Assembly (NCBI GenBank): GCA_002284615.2
Contig: MU069812.1
Coordinates: 280,441-292,873, forward strand
Length of the DNA: 12,433 nt
Source: Dunaliella salina
Taxonomy: Eukaryota > Chlorophyta > Chlorophyceae > Chlamydomonadales > Dunaliellaceae
Direction of reading: 5' to 3'
Shown piece by piece: positions 1-8,069 of the stretch; positions within the stretch are counted from its first letter, which is position 1; every line of letters begins with the position of its first letter. Position numbers and translations under genes: made by a program. The notes below the pieces were generated by a model. The model was given only the letters and a program-made list of their open reading frames with translations. It did not search any database and was not told the DNA's origin.

Positions 1-26
1 TCTCTCTCTCTCTCTCTCTCTCTCTT
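1..26. repeat. (CT)n microsatellite
   Basis: Uninterrupted TC dinucleotides from the window edge to about position 25, ending in TTTCTG. The true length is unknown because the tract runs off the left end. Confidence 0.95.
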
Positions 27-214
27 TCTGAGCACTCATACTATACTAGTAGTGCTCCTGAGCTTCAGATGCACGTGAACACCCCAGTACCACAACGAGT
101 TCAGAAGTTTACAGCTCGACTATGGAACTCCCCGCTCTTGTCAGGAGCTCAACTGAAACATGCTTCCCTCCGAGTTTAATAGGGGTGGCTCAGGTAGGGG
201 GCTCTGAGGCTTCA

Positions 215-700
215 CGGCAAAAAGAGTTTACCTTTGAAGATACAAGGCCTAGTGCCCAACACCAGGCCTCACAGCAACAATATAGTGAACTCCGCGAACA
301 ATTCCAAGGTGCTGATCCCCCTCCTGGGCGTGGGAGGAACTACACATGCTACCCTTGATCAACACAGAAGACTGGGGATCGACCCACAAAGATGTACCAA
401 AGTTGCATGAGAGTTCCCTGGATGTGGCACACCCATCCTGTACAATTTTGGCGCAAGCTCACCCCAACCAGATACATTATTGAAAACAATAGCACTCATC
501 ATACCCCCAAGATGGTATCCCAAAGCCACAGAAGAATCTTGCCGGCCTGGATCTGAGGTGCACATTAACTTCTTTTCTTTCTTCTGCTTGAGGCATACAG
601 CTCTTTGACCCAATATGTCTCCCTTTCCCTTCCCTATTGATACAGGGATGTTATCCTCTGCTTTTCCCTGCCCTTGCATTTTCCCTTCTTCTGTTTCCAC
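215..700 (+). mobile_element. Copy E: diverged 3'-end relic of the retroelement
   Basis: A decayed piece of the same non-LTR-type element seen at 2501-9110. In frame with 122, bases about 235-320 encode EDTRPSAQHQASQQQYSELR, the conserved block that follows the endonuclease E-x-K motif. Frame changes follow. The block matching the family's LGVGG motif is at about 321-350, DQHRRLGIDPQRCTKVA with a stop at about 358-410, and HTHPVQFWRKLTPTRYIIEN at about 425-480. The last part (about 560-700) aligns loosely with the 3' UTR and pyrimidine tail of copies B and C. Its wording (RRLGIDPQR, ASQQQ) differs from copies A-C, so it looks like a separate, older subfamily. The left boundary is uncertain; upstream of 215 I see no convincing homology. 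Confidence 0.75.
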
Positions 701-2487
701 AGCCCAAATTTGATATCAGGAACAGTCACTGCATGCTGACCCTTGCTGAGGTCAAAGCACCCTTGAGAGGGTCAAAGTACAGTCACAAGTGATGAATTGT
801 CTAAAATGGAATGAGGGGAATCCATGGTGCGCGCTGAAGATAGCGTCTGAGGGATAGTGCTTCAAGAGTGCTGGTTGTGGTCTGTCCAGTTGGGGCAGCA
901 TTCAATCTCGGATCACCAAGGCCCATCTTTGAGGAGCAGCTTCGATTTAGATGCAAAGCTAGGAGCAGACACATTGGTGCTTTGCATGCCAACATGCTTT
1001 GCTCTGATAGACCCTACCTTACCTGACCTTAATAGAGTTTAAGAAGGAAGCCACCAGTCAAAATGCATAACCGCTAGCTGCAAATAAAGAAGTAATTTGG
1101 ACAAACGGTTGTCTGATGTCATTGGTGCTGCACAGAACACCAAAAAGAAAAATCTGTTTAGTTGAACCAAGGAGAGTGAAATGCAATTAAAGTAGCACAT
1201 ATACATTGCAGTTGTATGCTTTTTAGAGTGCATTTGTTGAGGATCTCAAATCAATCCGGGATCATCCTGGCGCATTCACCTCGTGTACCGGAAAAGCAGG
1301 CCGTTTTTATAATCTTTTAAAGATGAAGGACGTGTGGGAATATTAGGGAGGAGAGGCAACTAGTGTGGATCAGCGTCAGGTGACATCATGATTTGATGAG
1401 GGGATTGCTATGTGTCTGCTGACAACCAGTTCAAATAACAGAGACTGGACCACGGTTGTCATTTAGTTTGCTCTTACGTTTCACGCCTGTTCTGTCAGGT
1501 CAGCCAGGCTGCTGTTTCAGGGTTAGCCAAGTTCGTTTTTGCATGCCTGAAGTGTTTTAACCGAGCAGATATGTATTGCTTCTCAGATTGGACTGGTTTG
1601 GTCACTTTTTTGCTTCAAGCAAGCTGCCCCTGCAGACCAAAAGGGAAGGGTTACACCAATGCCTTTTCTTTAAACACCCCTGAATGCCCGCACGCTTGTT
1701 ACCATGCAGAGCAATGACATGAAAAGAAAAACCCTCTCACGGCCAATAACTTCTTTGGTCCCCGCTAGCCTTGATTCCTGAAGCTTTGTGGTGGAGTGGA
1801 TGCAATGCTATTTGAAGTCGCATGTCTCCTTTTTCTTTGTTGATGCAGGGAGGCTCTAATACCTTCCATGGATTTTTTCTCTTGCCTGCGTCCATAGATT
1901 TGCTGCATCAGGCTTTCCTGAGTCTCGCCAAGATCTGGAAGGGACCCTTTTCACTACTTGATGGCTTTTTTCTGTAAAGCTGTTAACCTGAGTTACCTAG
2001 AGTTCCTCTTTACCTGAAGTTATTTCCTTCACTAAGAACATTTTCTCTCATGGTTTCTCATGGACAGGCATATGAGGTGTTAAAAGCATTTTGTGATTTC
2101 TCGGGACCCGTCCTGTGTCTCAGCAAGTATAAAAAACAGACAGGTTCACAGCAGTTTGCCCTCTGTACCCATAGCTGAGGGATACCTGTTCTGGCGCTGG
2201 TGCATATTTCAACCCAGTATGATGAAGGATTGGTGCTGTTATGCCCAACTGAAAATAAAGACTTTTTGGTTCAACTGTGCTACGAAAAACAACTTGCAAC
2301 TTGCTATTTGTCCATTTACATTTTTCTTACTGAACTTGCTGCCTAGTAGTCATGCTTTTTGACTGATGGCTCAATCAGCAATCTCTATAACCTCATTGTT
2401 TCTTGCAGGAAACTTTGATAGCTACTCTGATGCATTTTGTCATTCCAATAAGGACCGTTCACACATTTCAGCTGCCCATTCAGAAAT
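701..2487. other. Long stretch with no recognised gene
   Basis: I find no coding region, RNA gene or element copy that I can support here. Open frames are short (under 100 codons), lack recognisable motifs and are scattered over both strands. There is a near direct repeat of GGTCAAAG around 750-780. The last 60 bases (about 2430-2487) faintly resemble the element's sequence around its NKDR/SRPD motif; see the findings. Intergenic DNA or intron of an unseen gene are both possible. Confidence 0.5.
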
Positions 2488-2500
2488 GGGGGGGGGGGGG
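2488..2500. repeat. G13 homopolymer at the 3' edge of copy A
   Basis: Thirteen consecutive G on the plus strand. It directly abuts the pyrimidine-rich 3' tail of the minus-strand copy A, so it marks the approximate 3' end of that element. It may be an expanded tail remnant or flanking DNA. Confidence 0.9.
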
Positions 2501-2775
2501 CGCAGAGGAAGCAGAAAAGAGAAGGAAAACTACGCAGGCAGTGAAAACACTCGCCGCATCAATGAAGAAAAAGAGGATACCTAGGGCCAAGCCTTGAAGG
2601 CACCATGTATCCCTGCCACCAAGAGAAAATGAGGAAAGAAGGTCAGTGGGGATCAGGTGGGTTACTGGCAGTAGCCCGTGCCTGACCTTGTTGGTGAAAA
2701 GTCTCCTCTTGAGCTCGTCTGGTACTAGCAAGTTCGGACAGAATGAGCAAGAAGCTTCAGAGCAGGCTTGGTGGC

Positions 2776-2777
<2 letters not shown>

Positions 2778-2858
<81 letters not shown>
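2778..2858. repeat. (GT)40 microsatellite inside copy A
   Basis: 81 bases of perfect TG repeat. On the coding (minus) strand it is (AC)n placed between the codons for LGLDT and ATK of the element protein. Copy C has GACACTTTCAAGG at this place, so the run probably grew from the GACAC already in the gene. It creates open frames of alternating Thr-His or Val-Cys that are artefacts. Confidence 0.97.
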
Positions 2859-2859
<1 letters not shown>

Positions 2860-3700
2860 AAGACCAAGCTCTTTTAGTGGCTCCAAAGTGTGAGGGGTTT
2901 TATATGACTCAACCCACACCCAACAGAATAATATGAAGGGTGACTTGAGCAGAGGCTCTTGGAGGATGGCAACACAAACCGCGGTATTGCTCCTTGAAGG
3001 CCTCTAGCTGATTCTGGGGCCGGGTGTCTTCACAGTAATCGACTTCCACAAGATGGATGTGCCTCTGTTCTGGGAGGAGCCGACTAGGGTGACGGACCTT
3101 GGAAGTAGGTGAAGAGGCTGTGGCTGGCACTGATGCTCCTTGTTTCCCCTACGCCCCCTTGCACTCCTCAATTGGTACCGGGCATTGGTCCTTGGCACGA
3201 TAAAAATGGGAACAACTAGTATTGCATCAGGGCGGCTAGAAGGGAGCCTTTCTTTGTCAGGGAACGACGAGGGAAAGTATAGTTAGGGAGGGTTCTATTT
3301 GTTGAAAGCTCAGGAATATGGAGGTCTTGTAAAGCAAGACGATCTGCTTCTGCCAATGTCCATGAAGGCAAGGCCTGCCCCAAGAGGGCCTTTGCTGATA
3401 ACAGTGAGGAGGATTCTGCTGGCGATGTTATGGCGCTCTGTTACCATGTTTGACACGATTGAGTTTTGCATCCTGATAGAATGCAAAGGGCACTGTCAGG
3501 CTCTCCACATAGGGGGGGGACATTGTGGAAATTCTAAAGCGTACTGCACGCATTTGGTTGAAGAAGGTGCCTGTGCGGTAGTTGAAGGTGCTCCGTTTCA
3601 TTTTGAAAGGAATTGTTGAGGGTCCAAAAGGCATTGACTGTGGGAAGTAGATTTTGGTAGACAGAATCCTGTCTCGGTGGAGGCCTTTCCAAGTCTATGA

Positions 3701-3709
3701 TTTGAGTGC
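3701..3709. repeat. Target-site duplication of copy B, left
   Basis: TTTGAGTGC, repeated at 8061-8069. In copy A the sequence occurs once, within codons for HMHSN. The flanking bases differ on both sides (A before and T after here; T before and A after on the right), so the match is 9 bp at most. The leading Ts could partly belong to B's pyrimidine tail. Confidence 0.85.
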
Positions 3710-3712
3710 TAA

Positions 3713-4237
3713 CTAATAGAGGAAACACACCCCCTAGACACAATTAATACTGTTTGCAACCACGACCTAAATGATATCACACATATCAGTGACTGGAGGA
3801 TCATTGTAGCCAAGAAAAGAGACAGGAACAATGAGCCTCCCAAGCACCAGAAACATTACATGACCCACTTCGCGCCCATGACCATAGAAAAATGGGCCCT
3901 CCCAATGTTCAAACGCGCTGGGTTCATACCTGTCAATACCAAACCTGCCGCCCGAGCTGAGATTGAGTGCGCCTGCTGTGAGATCTGCAACTATAATGGC
4001 GGCAAAGAGCCCATAAACTCTGAGCCCCCCTACCTTGACATATACATCTGCAATGTCTGCCACCGAACCTACCACTGGTCTTGCATGAAGGAGCTTGGAT
4101 GCTACTCTGATGCACAAAGACAGGATATAGACAGCAGCACTTATTGTGCCTGCCCTGCATGCACACCTCTCAGCCAAGATGAGAAATTAGAAAGGGAATC
4201 AAACTCTTCCAGCAATGAATTAATACGCAATGATTGA
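3713..4237 (+). pseudogene. Copy B: PHD-finger segment
   Basis: Open from just after the element's first triplet (TAA at 3710-3712) to TGA at 4235-4237; the first ATG is at 3860. Counting from that ATG, the zinc ligands are C40-x2-C43, C64-x2-C67, H72-x2-C75 and C98-x2-C101, a C4HC3 pattern with the W two residues before the last ligand pair replaced by other residues. This fits a PHD finger, a family that commonly reads histone tails, so a role in chromatin targeting of the element is possible but unproven. A well-conserved lead-in (MTHFAPMTIEKWALPMFKRA) precedes it. The reading frame continues past the TGA with family-like sequence (EPSWEPEGIREAW), so that stop is a mutation rather than the true end. 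Confidence 0.8.
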
Positions 4238-5600
4238 GAGCCAAGCTGGGAACCTGAAGGCATCAGGGAAGCTTGGCCCAATTTTCAACAATGCATCCTT
4301 CAATTTAAGGCCTGCAAAGATGAACCAGACCTCTCCATTCCAGCTGCTGACTCTGAGCTAGACAACCTTGAAAGGCAGGGATTTGAAAACTCAGACAAGA
4401 CCAACACTTGGAAACCAGAATTTGGACACCAAACTCCACAAAAAGGCCACCTTCGACATGAATCCCACGAACCCCCAAGCTGGCATTAATGAAACTGGCC
4501 GCTGTGAATTCTGGATCACAACAGTTGACCTCATTAGGCCAAAGCCAAGCAATACCACAGATCCCCTCCCCAGAGCAGATGCTACCCACTCCCCTTCCAT
4601 GCCATCTTCAACACCACTGGTGCTACCACAAGTCTATTCTAAACAAGTGACATGCATTTATGGCACAAATGGAAAATGCAAAGGAATACTAACCCCAGAG
4701 CGCTCAATATCCTCCACACTGCATTCAACAGAGCCAGAGACAATGGGATCCACAACACAATTCAACCCCCACCCCAAAGCTTTGCCTCAAAGCTCGTGGG
4801 TCTTTTCTCACGCTCAACCCTCAACAACAAAATGCAACAAAGTAAGAAGGTCAAGGATTCATACATGCGCATCTTACCAAATCATATCCACACCGCCATG
4901 CAAAAATTGGCTCTCGTAACCCAGGAAAAAATGGCTTCTCCCCTCGACTACAACCCCTGCCGCAAGTACTGGAGTGAACACACTCGAGATAGGGTATTTG
5001 GAGCAATCCATAACAGCCTCTTTTCCAAATCCTCAGGATTTTCAATATGCCATCCAATTTACGATGACCACGTGATGTACCTTACTCTCAAACATGCCAT
5101 TTTTTCTGCCATGCAACAAAGCCATGCCACAGCAACTTTCATGTTCTCACCAAGCTGCGGAGGCCCTTTGAGCACAATTCTATACTCCAAACTTCTAAAT
5201 GCCTACCCTCACTTCTGTTACACATTGGGAACCACACCCTCAACAAGACTCAACCGTGCCCCCCCCCCTTTTGGCTAAGCCAAGAAATTGACCTTCCATG
5301 CCACTCCTGGAGCCTGCAAATAATTGCTGTTTGGAACACCGCTGCAAGAGTTTGCCTCGATGAGAACAATTCAAATTGGCTCACAGGCCTGAAACAAGAC
5401 ATCCGCAAAGAAAGATGGCTGGAAAGAAACATTAGCATCAAACCAGTCCTTCATCCAAGACACCCAAAAATTGAACTGGCTTCAATAAATTTAAAAACTA
5501 CCTTCTGCCTACCAACAAATTTCTCACAGTACCACAAAGCCAACAAACTCTTTCACCACTCACATCATCCAGCCCTTATCTGGTATGCAAACTTGAAAAC
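4238..5600 (+). pseudogene. Copy B: conserved central region, function unknown
   Basis: The coding frame moves at about 4430, 4700, 5262 (within a C10 run) and 5600, but the pieces read on continuously: a segment ending LDNLERQGFENS; one with CEFWITTVDLIRPKPSNTTD at about 4500-4560; one from about 4700 to 5260 with FASKLVGLFSRSTLNNK, DSYMRILPNHI and RDRVFGAIHNSLFSKSSGFS at about 4988-5047, followed by CHPIYDD; and one from 5269 with LQIIAVWNTAARVCLDENN. The GFS-x-CHPIYDD block followed by a hydrophobic TATFMF strand loosely resembles the catalytic core layout of PCIF1-type adenine methyltransferases (normally NPPF). That is my reading only. A reverse transcriptase was considered and not supported. 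Confidence 0.6.
5259..5268. repeat. C10 run causing a frameshift in copy B
   Basis: Ten consecutive C. The frame before it ends at once after the run (stop at 5276-5278), while the homologous reading continues in another frame from TTTTGGCTAAGC onward, so length change in this run explains the break. A sequencing error in the homopolymer is an alternative. Confidence 0.85.
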
Positions 5601-6110
5601 TGGAGAGAATGGGCGTACATGGACGGCAGCTGCCGTGTACACAATGGTAAACAATTGATTGGTGCAGGGGTCTACCACCCCGCCAGCGACATCACCAATT
5701 ATGTCCAACTGAATGGAGCAGGAATCACCCATATTATCAATAGAGCCAAACCGGCGGCAATAGCAGCAGCCATTCTCCTAGAACATCGTTACATTGCCAC
5801 TGACAGCCTTTGCTCTCTAAAACAAATCAGAAAGCAAATGCTCTACCCAGAACTTCATCGCCAGCACGTCCAGGGCCACATCCTCAAGATAATCATACAA
5901 CTCATACGCAACTCACCTACCCCTATCCATTTCTTCAAGGTGAAATCTCATGCTGGAATTGTTGGCAACAAATGCGCAGATGCCATTGTTAAACATCAGA
6001 CCATTCAGAATAATGACACAGACACAACCTTCCCATGTGCAAACCTTGAAGGCAATCCTTTTCATGACAACACCTGGCTTGCCTTTGAGGAAACCTCAAG
6101 CATCATGCAA
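5601..6110 (+). pseudogene. Copy B: RNase HI domain
   Basis: Begins WREWAYMDGS. Counting from the ATG at 5619, D2 (in MDGS) is the first catalytic acid. The second is expected in RAELA, as in copy A, but here it is K44 (NRAKPA), so it is lost. The third is D62 in IATDSL, and the last motif is SHAGIVGNKCAD with H111 and D121. This order is typical of the RNase HI domain that removes RNA from the RNA/DNA hybrid in non-LTR elements. The frame runs to a stop at 6126-6128 but the homologous sequence leaves it at about 6110. With one catalytic residue missing and frameshifts on both sides it cannot be active. Confidence 0.85.
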
Positions 6111-7225
6111 ATGCGTCTAGATGTCTGAACCCACCTGCCCTAAAGCTTCAACACTTCTCCAGCCTCCATGATGCTTTACGGAAACACATGCACTCAAAAT
6201 ACAGACTTGGAAAGGCCAACACCAACACAGGTTACTACTCTTTCTGCCAAAGTTTACTTCCCCACATTTACAAAAATATGAGGAATGCCCCCTGGACCAT
6301 GTCGACACTCTCTTTTAAAATGAGGCAAAACATTTTAAAATACCGCACAGGTACCCTCTTCAATCAAAAACACGCGGTGCGCTTCAAAATTCCCACCAGC
6401 CCAAAATGCTCCTTCTGTGGGAAGCTTGACAGTGCCCTTCACATCTTATCAGGATGCAAAAATTCTACCATGTCTGGTATGGTAACCGAGCGACATAATA
6501 TTGCCAGCAGAATCCTCCTAAAAGCCATCAGCAAAGGCCCTCTTGGGGCAGGTATTGCCTCCAAGGACATTGGCAGAGCAGACCGTCTTGCCTTGCATCT
6601 ACAGATCCCAGAACATGCTACGTACAGGACCCTTCCCAAATATATTTTCCCGCGCTGCTTCCCTGATAAGGATAGGCTCACTTCCAGCCGGCCTGATGCT
6701 CTATTAGTTGTTCCTCTGAAAAGGGCGCCAAGGTCAAATCCTTGTTATGAATTGAGAAGTACAGGGGGGCGCGGGAGGAACAGGGAGGACTCAGCGCCAG
6801 CCACAGGCACTCCACCCACACTCAAGGCTCGTGACCCCAGTAAGCTCCACCCACATCAGCGACACATCCACCTTGTAGAAGTCAATTACTGTGAGGACAC
6901 CCGGCCTTACAGCCAGCTTGAGGCCTCCAAGCAGCAGCACTGCGACCTTTGCCATCAACTTTCTAAGGCTTCAGCTCAAGTCACCCTCCATACTATCCTG
7001 CAAGGTGTGGGAGGAGTCATCTACACCCTGCACACATTGGAGCCTCTTAAGTAGCTTGGTCTTGACATTTTCAAGGCCACCAAGCTTGTCCAGAAGCTTC
7101 ATGCTCATTTTGTCCTATATGCTTACAAACTTGCCAGCTCCAGACGCGCTCTTGAGAAAACCTTTTTCAACTCTCAACAAGGCCAGGCACGGGATACTGC
7201 TAGTAACCCACCTGATCCCCACTGA
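6111..7225 (+). pseudogene. Copy B: CCHC knuckle + PD-(D/E)XK endonuclease
   Basis: The frame of 6188-7054 continues the protein after the RNase H part. Counting from the ATG at 6188: zinc knuckle C74-x2-C77-x7-H85-x4-C90 (about 6407-6457), then SRPD with D170, then HLVEVNYCEDTRP with E231. The CCHC followed by R-PD and E-x-K matches the C-terminal domain of R2-type retrotransposons, which nicks the target DNA. The lysine of E-x-K is N233, so the nuclease is probably dead. TAG at 7052-7054 interrupts the protein where A and C keep a sense codon (KEL); the rest (LGLDIFKATK to NPPDPH) follows in the same frame to TGA at 7223-7225. Confidence 0.87.
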
Positions 7226-7296
7226 CTTCTTTCTTCTGCTTTCTCTTGGTGAAGAGGATACACGGTGCCTTGGCCCTAGGTATCCCATTTCCCTTA
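7226..7296 (+). other. Copy B 3' UTR, part before copy C
   Basis: Non-coding end of B after its TGA, including the CCCTAGGTATCC block shared by A, B and C. It resumes at 8004-8037 after the copy C insertion. Together with the equivalents in A and C it defines a conserved short 3' UTR for the family. Confidence 0.8.
7284..7296. repeat. Target-site duplication of copy C, left
   Basis: CCCATTTCCCTTA, repeated exactly at 7991-8003. Joining B at these two sites restores an uninterrupted 3' UTR (CCCTTAATTGATGTGGGG) matching the 3' ends of A and C, which shows that 7297-7990 was inserted. Confidence 0.93.
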
Positions 7297-7317
7297 GAAA
7301 AGAAAAGAAAAGAAAAA
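7297..7317. repeat. TTTTC-repeat 3' tail of copy C
   Basis: Four GAAAA-type units on the plus strand, i.e. TTTTC units in the sense of copy C, at the exact 3' junction with the target duplication. B ends in the same way at 8038-8060, so the element ends in a pentanucleotide pyrimidine repeat, not poly(A). Confidence 0.85.
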
Positions 7318-7422
7318 CTACGCAGGCAGTGAACACACTCCCCACATCAATTAAGGAAAAGGGGATACCTAGGGCCGAGGCACCGTGTATCCGCTTCACC
7401 AAGAGAAAGCAAAAGAAAGAGG

Positions 7423-7990
7423 TCAGTGGGGATCAGGAGGGTTACTAGCAGTAGCCCGAGCCTGACCTTGTTGAAAGTTGAAAAAGCTTTTCTCAAGAGC
7501 GCGTCTGGTGCTAGCAAGTTTGTAAGCATACAGGACAGAATGAGCATGAAGCTTCCGAGCAAGCTTGGTGGCCTTGAAAGTGTCAAGACCAAGCTCCTTA
7601 AGAGGCCCTAATGTGTGCGGGGTGTAGATGACTCCTCCCACGCCTAACAGGATAGTATGGAGGGTGACTTGAGCTGAGGCCCCAGAGAGATGACGACAAA
7701 GGTCGCGGTGCTGCAGCTTGGAGGCTTTAAGCTGGCTGTTGGGCCGGGTGTCCTCACAGTATTTGACTTCTACAAGGTGGATGTGCCTCTGATCTGGGTG
7801 GAGCTGACTGGGGTCGCGAGCCTTGAATGTGGGTGGAGTGGCTGTGGCTGGCGCTGAGTCTTCCCTGTTCCCCCTGTGCCCCCCTGCACTTCTCAATTCA
7901 TAACGAGGATTTGACCTTTGCGCTCTTTTCAGAGGAACAACTAGCAGAGCATCAGGCCGGCTGGAAGTGAGCCTATCCTTATTAGGGAAG
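7423..7990 (-). CDS. Copy C: intact endonuclease-domain fragment
   Basis: The only unbroken piece of element protein here: 188 codons from the truncation point to TGA at 7425-7423. An in-frame ATG at 7995-7993 comes from the target duplication, not from the element. In numbering from that ATG, SRPD gives D15 and HLVEVKYCEDTRP gives E76 and K78, so the PD-(D/E)XK triad is complete, followed by LHTILLGVGG, LGLDTFKATKLARKLHAHSV and the NPPDPH terminus. The 61-residue gap between D and E is long for this fold. RNase H and zinc knuckle are missing through truncation, so a working product is unlikely. Confidence 0.8.
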
Positions 7991-8003
7991 CCCATTTCCC
8001 TTA
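7991..8003. repeat. Target-site duplication of copy C, right
   Basis: CCCATTTCCCTTA, exact partner of 7284-7296; copy B continues at 8004. Confidence 0.93.
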
Positions 8004-8060
8004 ATTGATGTGGGGAGTGTATTCATTGCCTGCGTAGTTTTTCTTTTCTTTTCTTTTTCT
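8004..8060 (+). other. Copy B 3' UTR end and TTTTC-type tail
   Basis: ATTGATGTGGGGAGTG and GCCTGCGTAG are shared with the 3' ends of copies A and C. The tail TTTTTCTTTTCTTTTC starts at about 8038 and merges into the TTT of the right target duplication. This is the real 3' end of B. Confidence 0.87.
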
Positions 8061-8069
8061 TTTGAGTGC
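8061..8069. repeat. Target-site duplication of copy B, right
   Basis: TTTGAGTGC, partner of 3701-3709. Copy A resumes immediately to the right. Confidence 0.85.

Larger units (their letters stand above)
2501..3709 (-). mobile_element. Copy A, 3' part (oldest copy, split by copy B)
   Basis: The 3' half of a minus-strand retroelement copy. Reading down from 3709 it starts at the codons for HSNHRLGKA, exactly where the other half (8785-8061) stops, so the two are one element interrupted by copy B. It holds the decayed zinc-knuckle and endonuclease coding region, a stop at 2645-2643, a 3' UTR containing the conserved CCCTAGGTATCC block near 2575-2590, and a pyrimidine-rich tail reaching the G13 tract. 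A (GT)n microsatellite has grown inside it. It is more diverged than copies B and C, as expected for the outermost member of the nest. No target duplication for A itself was found. Confidence 0.88.
2643..3709 (-). pseudogene. Copy A zinc knuckle + restriction-like endonuclease, broken
   Basis: Remnant of the C-terminal half of the element protein. In order on the minus strand: a linker matching B's RTGTLFNQ block at about 3580-3555; a zinc knuckle near 3530-3475 that is frameshifted in a run of C and has lost its histidine (SALCILSGC where B has SALHILSGC); SRPDAILVVP at about 3240-3205; HIHLVEVDYCEDTRP at about 3065-3020; LHIILLGVG near 2945; EPLKELGLDT near 2880-2860; then a (CA)n run; then ATKPALKLLAHSV; and finally the NPPDPH terminus with TGA at 2645-2643. 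The endonuclease E-x-K motif reads E-V-D, so the catalytic lysine is missing. Several frame changes make it non-functional. Confidence 0.85.
7297..7990 (-). mobile_element. Copy C: youngest, 5'-truncated insertion in copy B
   Basis: 694 bp on the minus strand between exact 13-bp duplications. It starts (7990) inside the coding region at CTTCCCTAATAAGG, matching B at 6658, runs through the endonuclease, stop, 3' UTR and a pyrimidine tail that reads as (GAAAA)n on the plus strand at 7297-7315. 5' truncation, a simple-repeat tail and target duplication are the classic marks of target-primed reverse transcription. It lies tail to tail with B. Confidence 0.93.
3710..8060 (+). mobile_element. Copy B: retroelement of about 3.6 kb, hosting copy C
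   Basis: The longest copy. It starts at 3710, directly after the left target duplication, and ends in a TTTTC-type tail before the right one. Taking out copy C and its duplication (7297-8003) leaves about 3.64 kb. Coding order on the plus strand: PHD finger, conserved central region, RNase HI, CCHC zinc knuckle, PD-(D/E)XK endonuclease, C-terminal tail, stop at 7223-7225, 3' UTR, tail. The CCHC plus restriction-like endonuclease arrangement is that of R2/Dualen-type non-LTR retrotransposons, and the RNase H recalls Dualen. No reverse transcriptase motif is present, so B is probably 5' truncated, as LINE-type insertions usually are. The coding region carries at least two stop mutations and five frame changes. 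Confidence 0.88.

Noticed and set aside
2093..2584. Two plus-strand open frames of 72-89 codons before and into the copy A tail
   Set aside because: No recognisable motif; the second runs into the antisense of copy A's 3' UTR, so it is not a gene.
2646..2936. Open frame with a long Val-Cys repeat (and its Thr-His counterpart on the other strand)
   Set aside because: It is simply the translated GT/CA microsatellite within the decayed copy A.
3767..4177. Minus-strand open frame of 136 codons
   Set aside because: It is antisense to the PHD-finger segment, whose C4HC3 zinc ligands are clear on the plus strand.
5057..5074. YDD in the CHPIYDDHVMY stretch as a reverse transcriptase active site
   Set aside because: The position before the x of [FY]xDD is isoleucine, and none of the other reverse transcriptase motifs can be found at suitable distances on either side in any frame.
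7980..8066. A chimeric minus-strand protein joining RNase H (8476 side) through KEKEKKRKTTQAMNTL to the endonuclease
   Set aside because: The middle part is B's 3' tail read backwards. The duplications around copies B and C show that three separate elements meet here; the open frame is accidental.
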